From contig DWVH01000069.1 in the NCBI GenBank assembly GCA_019120335.1, forward strand, positions 1 to 64,000: a DNA stretch of 64,000 nucleotides, written 5' to 3'. The DNA is from Candidatus Enterococcus stercoripullorum (GTDB taxonomy: Bacteria > Bacillota > Bacilli > Lactobacillales > Enterococcaceae). A program made the translations under genes and the position numbers. The notes beneath the pieces are model-generated. The model did no database searches. It saw only the letters and a program-made list of their open reading frames with translations, and was not told the DNA's origin. Below are positions 38,617 through 49,958 of this stretch, piece by piece (positions within the stretch are counted from its first letter, which is position 1; every line of letters starts with the position of its first letter).

Positions 38617-40899
38617 ATGACATCAGTTACAGACAAATTAGAAACTTTTAACGAAACTGCTTGGAAGGGCTTTAAAGGAAGTGATTGGAAAAAAGAAGTA
38701 AATACTCGTTCTTTCATCCAACAAAACTACACAGAATATCGTGGGGATGATAGCTTCTTGCAACCAGCTGCTCCAAGTACGGACAAACTTTGGACAAAAC
38801 TACAAGAATTATTTGAAGTACAACACCAACAAAACGGTGTGTACGACATGGATAACAACATTCCTGCTACATTAACTTCTCATGGTCCTGGATATTTAAT
38901 TAAAGAAGAAGAAAAAATCGTTGGTTTACAAACAGATGTACCATTAAAACAAGCATTCATGCCATTTGGTGGTATCCGTATGGCGAACACAGCTTTAACT
39001 TCAAATGGTTACGAAGCTGATCCTGAAATGACTAAAATTTTCACAGAATGGCGTAAAACACACAACCAAGGTGTATTCGATGCTTATACAGATGAAATGC
39101 GTTTAGCTCGTAAAAACAAAATCATCACTGGTCTACCAGATGCTTATGGTCGTGGACGTATCATCGGTGACTACCGCCGTGTTGCCTTATATGGTATCGA
39201 CTACTTAATGGAACAAAAGAAAAAAGACCATGATTTAACTGGTAACAAAGTCATGACTGATGATGTGATTCGTTTACGTGAAGAAATCGCTGAACAATAT
39301 CGTGCATTAAATGACTTGAAGAAAATGGCTGCTTCATATGGATTTGATATTTCTCGTCCAGCTGAAAACGCACAAGAAGCTATCCAATGGTTATACTTTG
39401 GTTACCTAGGTGCAATTAAATCTCAAAATGGTGCGGCTATGTCAATCGGACGTATCTCAGCATTCTTAGATATCTACATCCAACGTGACTTAGAAAACGG
39501 TGTGATTACTGAATTTGAAGCTCAAGAATTAATTGACCACTTAATTATGAAATTACGAATGGTTAAATTCGCACGTACACCTGATTACAACCAATTATTC
39601 TCAGGTTACCCAATTTGGGCTACATTATCTATCGCTGGTATGGGTATTGATGGACGTTCATTAGTTACTAAGAGCGATTTCCGTATCTTACACACATTAA
39701 TCAACATGGGACCATCACCAGAACCAAACTTAACTGTTCTTTATTCATCTCGTTTACCAGAAGGATTCAGAACATTTGCAGCTCGTATTGCTAAAGAAAC
39801 TTCATCAATCCAATTTGAAAATGATGATTTATTACGTGCTAACTGGGGTTCAGATGACTGCGCAATTGCATGTTGTGTATCTGCAACTGTAATGGGTAAA
39901 GATATGCAATTTTTCGGTGCGCGTGCTAACCTTGCAAAAGCTGTCCTTTATGCTATCAACGGTGGTGTGGATGAAAAGACTAAGATGCAAGTTGGTCCTA
40001 AATTCCGCCCAATGACTGGTGATACTCTAGACTTCCATGAATTTATGGAAAAATACAAAGATATCCTAGACTGGTTAGCTGAATTATATGTAAATACATT
40101 AAATGTTATTCACTATATGCATGATAAATATGCTTATGAAGCTATTCAATTAGCATTCATGGATTCTAATTTACGTCGTACATTCGCAACTGGTATTGCT
40201 GGTATTTCACATGCTACTGACTCTATCATGGCAATCAAACATGGTAACGTTAAAGTTATTCGTGATGAAGATGGGTTGGCTGTTGACTATGTACCACAAA
40301 ATGAATTCCCAACTTATGGTAATGATAGTGAAGAAGCAGATGCAATGGCAAACTGGATCTTAGAATACTTCATGACACAAATCAAACGTCAACATACTTA
40401 CCGTAACTCTACACCAACTACATCTCTATTAACAATTACTTCAAATGTAGTTTATGGTAAAGCTACTGGTAATACGCCTGATGGACGTCGTGCTGGTAAA
40501 CCTTTAGCTCCAGGTGCTAACCCAAGTTATCGTGATGGTAAATTCTTAGGTGAAAAGAATGGATTATTAGCATCACTTAACTCAACTGCTCGTTTGAACT
40601 ACCGTAACGCATTAGATGGTATTTCAAATACTCAAACAATTAACCCTAGTGGATTAGGTAAAGATGATGCAACTCGTATTGCAAACTTACGTAATGTCTT
40701 AGATGGTTACTTCGATAAAGGTGGTTACCACTTAAACGTTAACGTATTTACAAATGAATTATTACTAGATGCACAAGCTCATCCAGAAAAATATCCAAAC
40801 TTGACAATTCGTGTATCTGGTTACGCAGTTAAGTTCCGTGATTTAACTCCTGAACAACAAGCAGATGTTATTTCAAGAACTTCTCACGATAGATTATAA
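38617..40899 (+). CDS. pflB: formate C-acetyltransferase (pyruvate formate-lyase)
   Basis: Glycyl-radical enzyme that converts pyruvate and CoA to acetyl-CoA and formate under anaerobiosis. The active-site cysteine pair is in [11 protein letters not shown]. The radical glycine lies in RVSGYAVKF near the C-terminus. There are 760 residues. The ATG follows AAGGAGG by eight bases and gives the family N-terminus. The codons look optimised, as in highly expressed genes. Its activator pflA follows, after a terminator that may set their expression ratio. Confidence 0.97.
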   Translation: MTSVTDKLETFNETAWKGFKGSDWKKEVNTRSFIQQNYTEYRGDDSFLQPAAPSTDKLWTKLQELFEVQHQQNGVYDMDNNIPATLTSHGPGYLIKEEEKIVGLQTDVPLKQAFMPFGGIRMANTALTSNGYEADPEMTKIFTEWRKTHNQGVFDAYTDEMRLARKNKIITGLPDAYGRGRIIGDYRRVALYGIDYLMEQKKKDHDLTGNKVMTDDVIRLREEIAEQYRALNDLKKMAASYGFDISRPAENAQEAIQWLYFGYLGAIKSQNGAAMSIGRISAFLDIYIQRDLENGVITEFEAQELIDHLIMKLRMVKFARTPDYNQLFSGYPIWATLSIAGMGIDGRSLVTKSDFRILHTLINMGPSPEPNLTVLYSSRLPEGFRTFAARIAKETSSIQFENDDLLRANWGSDDCAIACCVSATVMGKDMQFFGARANLAKAVLYAINGGVDEKTKMQVGPKFRPMTGDTLDFHEFMEKYKDILDWLAELYVNTLNVIHYMHDKYAYEAIQLAFMDSNLRRTFATGIAGISHATDSIMAIKHGNVKVIRDEDGLAVDYVPQNEFPTYGNDSEEADAMANWILEYFMTQIKRQHTYRNSTPTTSLLTITSNVVYGKATGNTPDGRRAGKPLAPGANPSYRDGKFLGEKNGLLASLNSTARLNYRNALDGISNTQTINPSGLGKDDATRIANLRNVLDGYFDKGGYHLNVNVFTNELLLDAQAHPEKYPNLTIRVSGYAVKFRDLTPEQQADVISRTSHDRL

Positions 40900-40916
40900 T
40901 CATTTGTTGATTTTTG

Positions 40917-40949
40917 AAAGGATGGCAAGTTGATTGTCATCCTTTTTTT
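40917..40949 (+). terminator. terminator between pflB and pflA
   Basis: GGATGGCAA pairs with TTGTCATCC with one wobble and is followed by seven Ts. Read-through would supply pflA at lower level. Confidence 0.75.
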
Positions 40950-41054
40950 CTAGATTTCATCCTATGGTTTCGGCTATTTTGATGAAAAATTCGTTGCTTT
41001 TCTTGATTCATTCATGATTCGTGTAGTCAAGAAAGATTGGAAGGAAGTAAGATT

Positions 41055-41822
41055 ATGTCAGATTCAGCATTAGGGATGATACATTCCACAGAAAATTTTG
41101 GTACCGTAGATGGCCCTGGAGTACGCTTTGTTGTATTTACTCAAGGGTGTAAAATGCGGTGTCAATTTTGTCATAATCCAGATACCTGGAAGATGAAAAC
41201 TGATACTTCAAAGGAACGTTCGGCTGATGATGTATTAGAAGAAGCTTTGCGATTTCGTGCTTATTGGGGTAAAGATGGCGGAATTACCGTTAGTGGTGGC
41301 GAACCATTACTTCAATTGGACTTTTTATTAGATTTATTTAAAAAGGCTAAAGCACTAGGTATTCATACCACAATTGATACTTGTGGGAAACCATTTACTA
41401 AAGAAGAACCATTTTTTAGCAAATTTAATGAATTACTTCAATATACTGATTTGATTTTGTTTGATATTAAACACATTGATAATCAAGGCCATAAAGAATT
41501 AACTGGTCAAAGTAATGACAATATTTTAGAAATGGCTCAATATTTGTCTGAGGTCGGTCAACCTGTTTGGATTCGTCATGTCTTAGTTCCTCAAAGAACC
41601 GATTATGATGAATTCTTGATTCGTTTAGATGCGTTTATTCAAACTTTAAATAATGTCGAAAAAGTAGAAGTATTGCCTTATCATACAATGGGTAAATTTA
41701 AATGGGATAAACTAGGTTTAGAATATCCATTGGAAGGGATTAATCCACCAGAACAAGATCGAATTAAAAATGCACGTGAATTGTTACATGTAGATCAATA
41801 CAAAGGCTATTTAGCGCACTAA
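41055..41822 (+). CDS. pflA: pyruvate formate-lyase-activating enzyme
   Basis: Radical SAM enzyme that installs the glycyl radical in PflB. The cluster motif is GCKMRCQFCHNPDTW, followed by GGEPLLQLDF and DTCG. The length of 255 is normal. The ATG at 41055 follows GGAAGGAAG. A TTG-initiated form six codons longer is not needed. It sits 155 bases after pflB behind a terminator and may also have its own promoter. Confidence 0.95.
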   Translation: MSDSALGMIHSTENFGTVDGPGVRFVVFTQGCKMRCQFCHNPDTWKMKTDTSKERSADDVLEEALRFRAYWGKDGGITVSGGEPLLQLDFLLDLFKKAKALGIHTTIDTCGKPFTKEEPFFSKFNELLQYTDLILFDIKHIDNQGHKELTGQSNDNILEMAQYLSEVGQPVWIRHVLVPQRTDYDEFLIRLDAFIQTLNNVEKVEVLPYHTMGKFKWDKLGLEYPLEGINPPEQDRIKNARELLHVDQYKGYLAH

Positions 41823-41828
41823 TTTTTT

Positions 41829-41869
41829 GAGAAAGAATTGATTTTTATATTGATTCTTTCTCTATTTTT
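41829..41869 (+). terminator. terminator after pflA
   Basis: GAGAAAGAAT (41829-41838) pairs perfectly with ATTCTTTCTC (41853-41862) and is followed by a T-rich stretch. Confidence 0.8.
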
Positions 41870-41910
41870 GTTATCATGATGATTAGATAAAATAGATTGG
41901 AGTGGAGAAA

Positions 41911-42840
41911 ATGTCAAAAATTTTAGTTTTCGGACATCAAAATCCAGATACTGATGCAATTGGTGCAGCGATTGCATTTGCGAACTTACAAAAAGAATTA
42001 GGTAAAGATGCTGAGGCAGTGGCTTTGGGTGAACCAAATGAAGAAACAGCTTTTGCTTTAAATCACTTTGGGTTAACTGCCCCACGTGTGGTTGAAACTG
42101 TGGCTAATGAAGTGGAACAAGTGATGTTGGTAGATCACAATGAATTCCAACAAAGTGCTGCTGATATTGAAAAAGTGGAAATATTAGCAGTCGTTGATCA
42201 TCATCGTATTGCAAACTTCCAAACAGCAAATCCATTATATTATCGTGCAGAACCAGTTGGCTGTACTTCAACAATCATTTTGAAACTATATAAAGAAAAT
42301 AATGTTGAAGTTCCAAAAAATATTGCGGGAATTATGCTTTCTGCTATTGTATCTGACACTTTATTATTTAAATCACCTACTTGCACACAAGAAGATGTTC
42401 AAGCTGCAAAAGAACTTGCTGAGATTGCTGGTGTTGATTTAGAAAGTTATGGTTTGGAAATGTTAAAAGCAGGTACAAACTTAGGAACTAAATCAGCAGT
42501 TGAATTAATTGATCTAGATGCTAAAAGCTTCCCAATGGGTGGTAGCAACTTAAGAATCGCTCAAGTAAATACTGTTGATTTGGCTGAAGTTTTTGCGCGT
42601 CAATCTGAATTAGAATCAGCTATGCAAGAGGCAAATGCTGCTAATGGCTATGATTTATTTGTGTTAGTCGTTACAAATATTTTAGATAGTGATTCTGAAA
42701 TTTTAATTGTGGGTGAACCAAAAGAAAATGTTGAGAAAGCCTTTAATGTAACTCTCGACAACAACCGTGCACTATTAAAAGGTGTTGTGTCACGTAAAAA
42801 ACAAGTGGTTCCTCAATTAACTGCTGCATTTGAAGGTTAA
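41911..42840 (+). CDS. ppaC: manganese-dependent inorganic pyrophosphatase
   Basis: Family II pyrophosphatase of the DHH superfamily, cytoplasmic. The metal-binding motifs [12 protein letters not shown] near the start, VDHNEF and the DHH in [10 protein letters not shown] are visible. The C-terminal DHHA2 part ends [10 protein letters not shown]. The 309 residues from the ATG match the family. An upstream GTG three codons earlier overlaps the ribosome site and is rejected. Pyrophosphate removal supports, among others, ADP-glucose synthesis by the glycogen genes downstream. Confidence 0.95.
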   Translation: MSKILVFGHQNPDTDAIGAAIAFANLQKELGKDAEAVALGEPNEETAFALNHFGLTAPRVVETVANEVEQVMLVDHNEFQQSAADIEKVEILAVVDHHRIANFQTANPLYYRAEPVGCTSTIILKLYKENNVEVPKNIAGIMLSAIVSDTLLFKSPTCTQEDVQAAKELAEIAGVDLESYGLEMLKAGTNLGTKSAVELIDLDAKSFPMGGSNLRIAQVNTVDLAEVFARQSELESAMQEANAANGYDLFVLVVTNILDSDSEILIVGEPKENVEKAFNVTLDNNRALLKGVVSRKKQVVPQLTAAFEG

Positions 42841-42850
42841 GTTAAGACTT

Positions 42851-42897
42851 AAAATCAGTAGAAGGCATTGTGCTTTTTGCTGATTTTTTATTTTTTT
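42851..42897 (+). terminator. terminator after ppaC
   Basis: AAAATCAG (42851-42858) pairs with CTGATTTT (42880-42887), extended by an inner GC/GC and A/T pairs, and is followed by a long T-rich run. Confidence 0.8.
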
Positions 42898-42916
42898 AGG
42901 ATGTTTGGAGGTTTTT

Positions 42917-43723
42917 ATGGAATTCTTTTATGGACAAAAATTCCAGAAAATAGCACCATTAATTCATAGCTCTTTTTTTATGGAAATGGTACAGTATTTA
43001 AATACACACCAAGATGTTACGCTACGTCAATTAAAAGCTGATTTAACTACTGATGCACATTTTGATAAACGCTTAGATACTTTAATTGCTTATGGTCTGA
43101 TTAGGCGCCAAGCAAGAAGATATACTTTGCATTTCCCAATTTATAGTGAAATCATCAAAGATAATGCATTTAACGAGGTTGTTAATCCAACGACTATGAT
43201 TGAATTAGCTAGAAATTTAAAACCATTAGAAAATGATAGCTTTTATGCGATGGATATGGCTATGTTTGTTCATTTTGATGTACTATCGAATGGATATATG
43301 CACATCGAGATGCTTTATAATGAGGTAACTGGGCAACATCTTGCAGGATATTTACAAGCCTGTCAGCAGCAAATGCATTTAGACAAATATATTGACATGT
43401 ATAACTTGTTGGGTGATGTCGATGCGCAATATTTATTAGACCAATATGAAGCATTATTCGATAAAATTCTACATAAACGCCGTCGTATCAGGGATTCTAT
43501 CTTTGTTCAGTCAGCAATCCATTTTGGCCTTGTACAAAGAGAAGAACAATTAGTATTCGCGCCAAATTTGTTATTGGATGCACATGTAAATATTGCACCT
43601 GTGTTACTAGAAAAGTTTGCTCAAAAATCGGCTTGCGAACAAAGAATGATATTGACGCAAATGCTAAACAATAACGATGTAAATTTAATTCAAAATATAT
43701 CATTAGAAAACGTGGGTAATTAA
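42917..43723 (+). CDS. hypothetical protein, DUF1803-like
   Basis: A 268-residue soluble protein starting MEFFYGQKFQKIAPLIHSSFFMEMVQYL. Its first 60-70 residues look like a winged-helix-like module (VTLRQLKADL, then LDTLIAYGLIRRQARRYTL). The rest is helical with no catalytic motif. The start matches proteins of the DUF1803 type seen in streptococci and enterococci, but I am only moderately sure. The ATG follows GGAGG by five bases. A role in DNA or RNA binding is possible but unproven. Confidence 0.65.
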   Translation: MEFFYGQKFQKIAPLIHSSFFMEMVQYLNTHQDVTLRQLKADLTTDAHFDKRLDTLIAYGLIRRQARRYTLHFPIYSEIIKDNAFNEVVNPTTMIELARNLKPLENDSFYAMDMAMFVHFDVLSNGYMHIEMLYNEVTGQHLAGYLQACQQQMHLDKYIDMYNLLGDVDAQYLLDQYEALFDKILHKRRRIRDSIFVQSAIHFGLVQREEQLVFAPNLLLDAHVNIAPVLLEKFAQKSACEQRMILTQMLNNNDVNLIQNISLENVGN

Positions 43724-43741
43724 AAATAAATATTGTTTGAG

Positions 43742-43798
43742 ATAGTCTGAATTTATTTCTAGATAAGGAATAATCCAGACTATTTTTTGCAATTTTTG
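43742..43798 (+). terminator. terminator upstream of the glycogen operon
   Basis: The stretch 43742-43757 (ATAGTCTGAATTTATT) pairs imperfectly with AATAATCCAGACTAT (about 43779-43793) and is followed by Ts. It isolates the glycogen operon from upstream transcription. Confidence 0.75.
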
Positions 43799-44196
43799 AA
43801 AATATGAAAAATAAAACAACGCTATTCACAAACTTTCAAATATTTTTTCAAAGTTATATTATGCGTTTACAATAACTTTTTGCAACTTTCAGAAAAAGTA
43901 GCACATTTTGTTATATCCGATAAGCTTGTGAAAAATATTTTACTAAATAAAATTAATGATTTGTCAATATCGAATTGGAGGAAGCTAAATAATATTAATT
44001 TTATTAGGGTTTTTCGCTAATAATATTTAAGTAAACTGTTTTATCTTTAGAATAATATTTTTTTTGAAGAAATTTGCACAATTTTATTAGTTATTATCTT
44101 TAGAAAGTGTTATACTGATATTGTAAATTGTTGGTTGTTATTTATCTATTAAATGTTCTAATAGGTAAGAAATGGTTAATAAGGGTAGGCGATTTT
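43799..44196. other. AT-rich promoter region of the glycogen operon
   Basis: About 400 bases without a gene. It holds a cre-like site (43858-43871) and a -10-like TATACT at about 44111-44116 without a good -35. A near-duplicate pair, GCTAAATAATATT (about 43985) and GCTAATAATATTT (about 44017), is also present, along with half-site-like TTGTGAA motifs. A weak -35 suggests that expression needs an activator. Confidence 0.45.
43858..43871. promoter_or_regulatory. cre-like site (CcpA) upstream of glgB
   Basis: Read on the reverse strand, TGTAAACGCATAAT matches 12 of 14 positions of the cre consensus TGWAARCGYTWNCW. It lies about 250 bases upstream of the probable glgB transcription start region. 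Carbon-catabolite control of a glycogen operon would be reasonable. Confidence 0.4.
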
Positions 44197-46083
44197 ATGA
44201 CAAGTACCAAAGAATTTTTAGAAGCTGAACAACATTTTTTGACAGGTGAAAATTTTTATCTGCATCATCTGTTAGGTTGTCAGTTTGCAGATGGGTCCTA
44301 CACTTTCCGAGTTTGGGCACCAAATGCGCAACAAGTTTGGTTACAAGGAGACTTTAACCAGTGGGCTGATTCAATGCCGATGAAAAAAAGAGATTCTGGC
44401 ATCTGGGAGATTTCTGTCGAGCAAGATATTAAAGGTCAGCTTTATAAGTATAAGATTCGTCAAGCTGATGGCACGGAATGTATGAAGTTTGATCCAATGG
44501 CAATCCGTTATGAAGCTAGACCAAATAATGCTGCTGAAGTTTACCATTTACCGGCTAAAAAGTGGAAAGATGGTTTATGGAAAGGTCGTCAAAAACGTTC
44601 CAATTTCTTTAAACGTCCAATGAATATCTATGAAGTACATGCTGGTTCATGGAAACGTCATGCAGATGGTACTGCCTATACTTTTAGTGAATTGGCAGAA
44701 GAATTAATTCCTTATTTGGTAGAAATGCATTATACACATGTGGAGTTTATGCCATTGACCGAGCATCCTTTAGCTGCTTCATGGGGGTATCAAACAACGG
44801 GCTATTTTGCTTTAGCTCACGAATATGGTACACCTGAGGAATTTCAAGATTTTGTTGAACAATGTCATTTAAACAATATAGGGGTATTTATGGACTGGGT
44901 TCCTGGGCATTTTTGTGTGAATTATGATGCATTAGCGTATTATGATGGTACGCCAACTTATGAATATCAAGAAGAATGGCGTGCAAAAAATATCCGTTGG
45001 GGTGCACTTAATTTTGATTTAGGGAAACCACAAGTTCAAAGTTTTATTCTGTCTAGTGCGATGTTTTGGTTAGAGACTTTCCATCTAGATGGTATTCGGG
45101 TAGATGCGGTTTCTAATATGATTTATCGCGATTACGACGAAGGTGAATGGCACCCAAATCATGAAGGAGGTAATCGCAATTTAGAAGGCTATTACTTCTT
45201 ACAAAAGATGAATGCAGTGATTAAATTGGCTCATCCAGAAGTTGTTATGATTGCTGAAGAAAGTTCTGCTGATACCAAGGTTACTGGCATGATTGAAACA
45301 GGAGCGCTAGGCTTTGATTACAAGTGGAATATGGGGTGGATGAATGATATCTTGAAATTTTATGAGATGGATCCGGTCTATCGTAAATATCATTTCAACT
45401 TAGCCACATTCTCTTTTATGTACATGTTTAACGAAAACTTTATTCTATCACTTTCTCATGACGAAGTGGTGCATGGTAAGAAGAGTTTAATGCATAAGAT
45501 GTGGGGCGATCGTTACAAACAATTTGCCCATCTTCGTAATATGTATACTTTCCAAATGGCTCATCCAGGTAAAAAATTACTCTTTATGGGTAGTGAATGG
45601 GGACAGTTTTTGGAATGGAAATATGCTGAAGGTCTTGAATGGCGCGATTTACAAGATGATATGAATGCCAAAATGCAACACTTCACCAAAGTTTTAAATC
45701 AACTGTATCATGATGAACGTTCACTCTGGGAATTAGATGATGAAAATACAACGATTGAATTTATTGACGCAGATAATAGCGAAGATTCTGTTTTGAGTTT
45801 TATCCGCCGTGGCAAGACTAAAAAAGACTTCTTGATTTTTGTTATCAATTTTGCACCTGTCGAACGTAAAGACTTTGCAATTGGTGTTCCTTATGCTGGT
45901 GAATATGAGGAATTATTAAATACAGAAATGGCAGAATTCGGCGGAACTTGGGTAAAACCTAATGCGCCAATGACAGCTGAGAAAAAGTCCTATAAGGATT
46001 TTCACTATCAGATTCAGACGATTGTTCCTTCGTTAGGTGCCTTAATTATCAAACCTAAGAAAGTGAATGTTCGTTCTAAATAA
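44197..46083 (+). CDS. glgB: 1,4-alpha-glucan branching enzyme
   Basis: Introduces alpha-1,6 branches into glycogen. It has an N-terminal CBM48-like module ([20 protein letters not shown]) and then the GH13 barrel: [24 protein letters not shown] (nucleophile Asp), MIAEESS (acid/base Glu), and [12 protein letters not shown]. The length of 628 is normal. The ATG at 44197 is used because the family N-terminus begins there. A TTG further upstream would add 23 non-family residues. It is the first gene of the five-gene glycogen operon. Confidence 0.94.
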   Translation: MTSTKEFLEAEQHFLTGENFYLHHLLGCQFADGSYTFRVWAPNAQQVWLQGDFNQWADSMPMKKRDSGIWEISVEQDIKGQLYKYKIRQADGTECMKFDPMAIRYEARPNNAAEVYHLPAKKWKDGLWKGRQKRSNFFKRPMNIYEVHAGSWKRHADGTAYTFSELAEELIPYLVEMHYTHVEFMPLTEHPLAASWGYQTTGYFALAHEYGTPEEFQDFVEQCHLNNIGVFMDWVPGHFCVNYDALAYYDGTPTYEYQEEWRAKNIRWGALNFDLGKPQVQSFILSSAMFWLETFHLDGIRVDAVSNMIYRDYDEGEWHPNHEGGNRNLEGYYFLQKMNAVIKLAHPEVVMIAEESSADTKVTGMIETGALGFDYKWNMGWMNDILKFYEMDPVYRKYHFNLATFSFMYMFNENFILSLSHDEVVHGKKSLMHKMWGDRYKQFAHLRNMYTFQMAHPGKKLLFMGSEWGQFLEWKYAEGLEWRDLQDDMNAKMQHFTKVLNQLYHDERSLWELDDENTTIEFIDADNSEDSVLSFIRRGKTKKDFLIFVINFAPVERKDFAIGVPYAGEYEELLNTEMAEFGGTWVKPNAPMTAEKKSYKDFHYQIQTIVPSLGALIIKPKKVNVRSK

Positions 46084-46100
46084 ATTTTGTTGTGCTGTCG

Positions 46101-46134
46101 AAAGGAGGGAAAGGTGAATTATTTCACCGAATGA
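46101..46134 (+). promoter_or_regulatory. glgC translation leader: ribosome site, hairpin and six-codon ORF
   Basis: AAAGGAGG (46101-46108) is followed by GTG (46114) opening a six-codon ORF, MNYFTE. Its TGA (46132-46134) directly abuts the glgC ATG in the same frame. The bases GGTGAA (46113-46118) and TTCACC (46123-46128) form a perfect hairpin with a 4-nt loop between the ribosome site and the glgC ATG. glgC itself has no other ribosome site at normal distance, so translation of glgC probably depends on this arrangement. Confidence 0.6.
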
Positions 46135-47277
46135 ATGAAAACTGAAATGCTTGCAATGATTTTAGCTGGTGGTCAAGGTACCCGTTTAGGAAAATTGACA
46201 AAAAATATTGCCAAACCAGCTGTTCCTTTTGGAGGTCGTTACCGTATCATCGATTTTACATTGAGTAATTGTGCGAACTCCGGTATTAAAAATGTAGGTG
46301 TTGTGACACAGTATCAACCGCTTGCTTTAAATAGCCATATCGGAAATGGCTCTAGCTGGGGATTGAGTGGGATTAATACAGGGGTGACCGTTTTACAACC
46401 TTATTCAAGTTCAGAAGGTAGTAAATGGTTTGAAGGTACTGCGCATGCTATCTTCCAAAATATTGATTATATTGATCAAATGGACCCTCAATATGTACTT
46501 ATCTTGTCTGGTGACCATATTTACAAAATGGACTATGAAGATATGTTGTTAAACCATAAGAAAAATAATGCTTCTTTATCGGTTGCAGTTATTGAAGTAC
46601 CAATGCATGAAGCTTCACGTTTTGGTATTATGAATACAGATGAAAATGATCGTATCATTGAATTTGAAGAAAAACCAAAAGAACCAAAAAATAATTTGGC
46701 TTCAATGGGTATCTATATCTTTAACTGGGGCCGTTTACGTAATGTCTTAATGAACAGCCATACAAAAGAAAATGATATGAATGACTTCGGTAAAAACGTC
46801 ATTCCATTCTATCTTGATAGTGGTGAAAATGTGGTTGCTTATCGATTCAGTGGATATTGGAAAGATGTGGGTACAATTGATTCATTATGGGAAGCAAATA
46901 TGGAATTTATTGATCCTAGCCTAGATTTAGCAATGCGTGATAAATCATGGCGAATCTATTCTAAAAACCGTATTGCGCCACCTCATTCAATTACTGAAAC
47001 TGGTTCAGCTAAAAACTCTTTAATTTCTGATGGTTGTTATATTGCTGGTACCGTTGATCACTCTATTCTTTCTGATGAAGTACAAGTAAAAGAAGGTGCA
47101 AGTGTAAAAGACAGTGTAATTATGTCTGGCGCAACAATTGGTAAAAATGTAACAATTAACCGTGCCATTATTGGTGAAAATGCAATTATTGGTGATAACG
47201 CAGTAATCGATGGTACAGATGAAATTGCTGTCGTTGGATATTCTGAAGTGATTGGAGTGGCTGCTGATGAAGACTAA
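46135..47277 (+). CDS. glgC: glucose-1-phosphate adenylyltransferase, catalytic subunit
   Basis: Makes ADP-glucose from glucose-1-phosphate and ATP, the committed step of glycogen synthesis. The N-terminal nucleotidyltransferase region starts [18 protein letters not shown] and continues [15 protein letters not shown]. It is followed by [10 protein letters not shown], a left-handed helix of hexapeptide repeats in the last 90 residues, and the catalytic [10 protein letters not shown] loop. There are 380 residues. glgD overlaps its 3' end by 11 bases. The two form a hetero-oligomer in Firmicutes. Confidence 0.95.
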   Translation: MKTEMLAMILAGGQGTRLGKLTKNIAKPAVPFGGRYRIIDFTLSNCANSGIKNVGVVTQYQPLALNSHIGNGSSWGLSGINTGVTVLQPYSSSEGSKWFEGTAHAIFQNIDYIDQMDPQYVLILSGDHIYKMDYEDMLLNHKKNNASLSVAVIEVPMHEASRFGIMNTDENDRIIEFEEKPKEPKNNLASMGIYIFNWGRLRNVLMNSHTKENDMNDFGKNVIPFYLDSGENVVAYRFSGYWKDVGTIDSLWEANMEFIDPSLDLAMRDKSWRIYSKNRIAPPHSITETGSAKNSLISDGCYIAGTVDHSILSDEVQVKEGASVKDSVIMSGATIGKNVTINRAIIGENAIIGDNAVIDGTDEIAVVGYSEVIGVAADED

Positions 47278-48412
47278 TAGAATGTGTGCTTTTTTAGGAA
47301 ATCTGCATAATTATGAAGGGTTAGCTCCATTAACGGATCATCGCCCTGTGGCAACTTTGCCATTTGATAGTAAATATCGCTTAATTGACTTTAATTTATC
47401 ATCTATCGCTAATTCTAATATCCATTCAGTATTTATGGTGTTTAACTACGATGAAAGTCGTTCTGTTTTTGACCATTTAGGAGGTGGGACTGAATGGAAT
47501 CTTGACGGTATCAATAACCGTTTCTTCATTCATTTGTTTGAACGAGAAGCAGAAAAAATGAAAGAGCACAATGGCTATTACGATGCTGTTATTGATTATT
47601 TAGAAAAAGCAAAATCAAAATATATGGTTTATTTCAGTAGTAAAGTTTTATGTAATATTGATTTAAAGGCTTTATTAAATATTCATTTATTACATGAAGA
47701 ACATAGCGATTTAACCGTTGTATACAAAAAAATGCCAAGAGAAGATATTTACGATACCGATTTGGTATTGAATTTTAATGAAGACGGTAAAGTAGCGAGC
47801 AAAACAAGCGGGAAAGATGTAGCTGAAGGTGAAATTGCTAATCTTTGTACCGATATTTATATTGTAAAAGTAGAACGACTTTTAGCAGCTTTACGTCAAA
47901 GTCAAAAAGAGGGTGTTTGGACTCACGTGGAAAGTTGTTTGCGTTCAATGATTGATGAAAATGCTACTGCGTATGAATATACTGGTTATTTAAGTAATAT
48001 TTTTGATGTGAAATCTTACTATAAAGCAAATATGGATATGTTGACACCAGCTAAGTTCAATTCATTAATGTATGCAAACCAAAAAATCTATACAAAAGTT
48101 CATAATGAATTTCCAACTTACTACTCTGATTCTGCAGTTGTTAATAACGCACAGTTTGGTACTGGTTGTGAAGTTGAAGGTGAAGTTGTTCATTCTATAC
48201 TTGGCCGTACAGTAGTGGTTAAACAAGGTGCTAAAATTGAAGATTCCTTAGTTCATTCTTCTTGTGTAATCGGTGAAGGAGCTAAAATTCAATATGCAGT
48301 TTTAGATAAAAATTGTAAAGTAGCGGACCATGTTTCAATTATTGGTACACCAGAAAATCCAGTAGTGGTATCTAAAGCAAGTAATGTAACAGAAGATATT
48401 ATTGGAGGCTAA
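47267..48412 (+). CDS. glgD: glucose-1-phosphate adenylyltransferase subunit GlgD
   Basis: Regulatory partner of GlgC. The fold is that of a nucleotidyltransferase ([28 protein letters not shown]), but the GGxGTRL signature loop of GlgC is replaced by NLHNYEGL, as is typical of GlgD. The C-terminus carries hexapeptide repeats. There are 381 residues. The ATG lies inside the glgC end, so translation is coupled. An alternative start 15 bases upstream is possible but lies deep in glgC. Confidence 0.9.
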   Translation: MKTNRMCAFLGNLHNYEGLAPLTDHRPVATLPFDSKYRLIDFNLSSIANSNIHSVFMVFNYDESRSVFDHLGGGTEWNLDGINNRFFIHLFEREAEKMKEHNGYYDAVIDYLEKAKSKYMVYFSSKVLCNIDLKALLNIHLLHEEHSDLTVVYKKMPREDIYDTDLVLNFNEDGKVASKTSGKDVAEGEIANLCTDIYIVKVERLLAALRQSQKEGVWTHVESCLRSMIDENATAYEYTGYLSNIFDVKSYYKANMDMLTPAKFNSLMYANQKIYTKVHNEFPTYYSDSAVVNNAQFGTGCEVEGEVVHSILGRTVVVKQGAKIEDSLVHSSCVIGEGAKIQYAVLDKNCKVADHVSIIGTPENPVVVSKASNVTEDIIGG

Positions 48413-48419
48413 TGAATTA

Positions 48420-49850
48420 ATGAAAATTTTATTTGCAGCAAGTGAATGTGCTCCTTTTTTTAAAACAGGTGGCTTAGGCGATGTCGCTGGTGCACTTCCT
48501 AAAGCTTTAGCAAAAGAAGGCGTGGAAGTTGCTGTAGTCATGCCTTACTTCGAAAAGATGAATGAAACTTATAAAGAAAAAGTAGATGATGTCTTAAATT
48601 TTGAAGTAAAAGTGGGTTGGCGCAGTCAATATTGTGGCATTAAAACTTTGAAATTAGGGGATGTCAGATATTATTTCATTGACAACTTATACTATTTTAA
48701 TCGTGATCAATTATATGGATATTATGATGATGGTGAAAGATTTGCCTTTTTCCAACAAGCCATTATTGAAATGATGGAAAGAGTTGATTTTATCCCAGAT
48801 ATCTTGCATGTAAATGATTATCATACAGCAATGATTCCATTTTTATTACGTGAAAAATATCATTGGATTGAAGCGTATCGTCCTATTAAAACTGTCTTGA
48901 CTATTCATAATTTGGAATTCCAAGGCAAGTTTAATCGTAGCGTCTTATCTGATTTATTTGGTATGTCAGCTGAGCGTTACGATGATGGGACCATTGAATT
49001 TGAAAACTGTGTAAACTTTATGAAAGCTGGAATTCTATATGCCAATAAGATTACCACAGTCTCACCTTCTTATGCACAAGAAATCCAAACTCGTGAATTT
49101 GGTTGTGGACTTGATATCATTTTAAGAATGGAGAATAGTAAATTATCAGGGATTGTCAATGGTATTGATATGGAAGTCAATAATCCAGAAACGGATAGGC
49201 ATTTATCCTATCATTATTCAAAAGAGGATTTAAGTGGTAAAGCTGAAAACAAGCGACTATTGCAAGAAAAGATGCATTTACCACAACGTGAAGATGTTCC
49301 AGTCATTGGGGTGGTTAGTCGTCTAACTTATCAAAAAGGGTTCCATTTGGTTGTGGAAGAGTTAGAAAATCTATTGCAATTTGATGTTCAATTTGTCTTG
49401 TTAGGTACAGGTGATCCGCGATTTGAAGCTGCCTTTAGTCAAATTGGGGCACGTTATCCAGAAAAATGTGCAATCAATATTGATTTTAATTTAGGTTTGG
49501 CTCAATTGATTTATGCAGGCTCAGATATATTCTTAATGCCTTCTGCTTTTGAACCATGTGGCTTATCACAAATGGTGGCGATGAGATATGGTACTTTACC
49601 TGTTGTTCATGAAATCGGTGGTTTGAAAGATACAGTTGTTCCTTACAACCCAATTACCAATGAAGGTACGGGATTTGGATTTAATGACTTTAGACCATTT
49701 ATTATGATGCAAACACTCTTACAAGCTGTTGATTTATATGCAAATCATCGGCAATATTGGGATCAATTGGTTCAAAATGCGATGAGTCGTGATTTCAGTT
49801 GGCATCAAAGTTGTATGATTTATTTACAATTATATAATTCAATCCTTTAA
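48420..49850 (+). CDS. glgA: glycogen synthase
   Basis: GT5 enzyme that transfers glucose from ADP-glucose to the non-reducing end of glycogen. The N-terminal ADP-glucose-binding motif [28 protein letters not shown], and the C-terminal [12 protein letters not shown] with [13 protein letters not shown] are all present. The length of 476 is normal. The ATG is separated from GGAGG by 11 bases, rather wide, so coupling with the glgD stop seven bases upstream is likely. Confidence 0.95.
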   Translation: MKILFAASECAPFFKTGGLGDVAGALPKALAKEGVEVAVVMPYFEKMNETYKEKVDDVLNFEVKVGWRSQYCGIKTLKLGDVRYYFIDNLYYFNRDQLYGYYDDGERFAFFQQAIIEMMERVDFIPDILHVNDYHTAMIPFLLREKYHWIEAYRPIKTVLTIHNLEFQGKFNRSVLSDLFGMSAERYDDGTIEFENCVNFMKAGILYANKITTVSPSYAQEIQTREFGCGLDIILRMENSKLSGIVNGIDMEVNNPETDRHLSYHYSKEDLSGKAENKRLLQEKMHLPQREDVPVIGVVSRLTYQKGFHLVVEELENLLQFDVQFVLLGTGDPRFEAAFSQIGARYPEKCAINIDFNLGLAQLIYAGSDIFLMPSAFEPCGLSQMVAMRYGTLPVVHEIGGLKDTVVPYNPITNEGTGFGFNDFRPFIMMQTLLQAVDLYANHRQYWDQLVQNAMSRDFSWHQSCMIYLQLYNSIL

Positions 49851-49865
49851 TGATTAAAGCTGAAT

Positions 49866-49911
49866 AAGGCAAAATTTCCAAGAGGTTTCATCTTTTTGGA
49901 GTTTTGCCTTT
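49866..49911 (+). terminator. intercistronic hairpin between glgA and glgP
   Basis: AAGGCAAAATTTCCAAGAG pairs imperfectly with CTTTTTGGAGTTTTGCCTT over about 18 bp. The T run after it is short, so it may be a weak terminator or an mRNA-stability or processing element between synthesis and breakdown genes. Confidence 0.6.
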
Positions 49912-49958
49912 CAATGTCATTTGATTTATTTAGACATACATACGAGGGGGAAAAGAAG

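Noticed and set aside
43985..44030. Near-identical AT-rich motif pair before glgB
   Set aside because: Only about 12 bases in a very AT-rich stretch, so it could be chance. I do not call it an operator.
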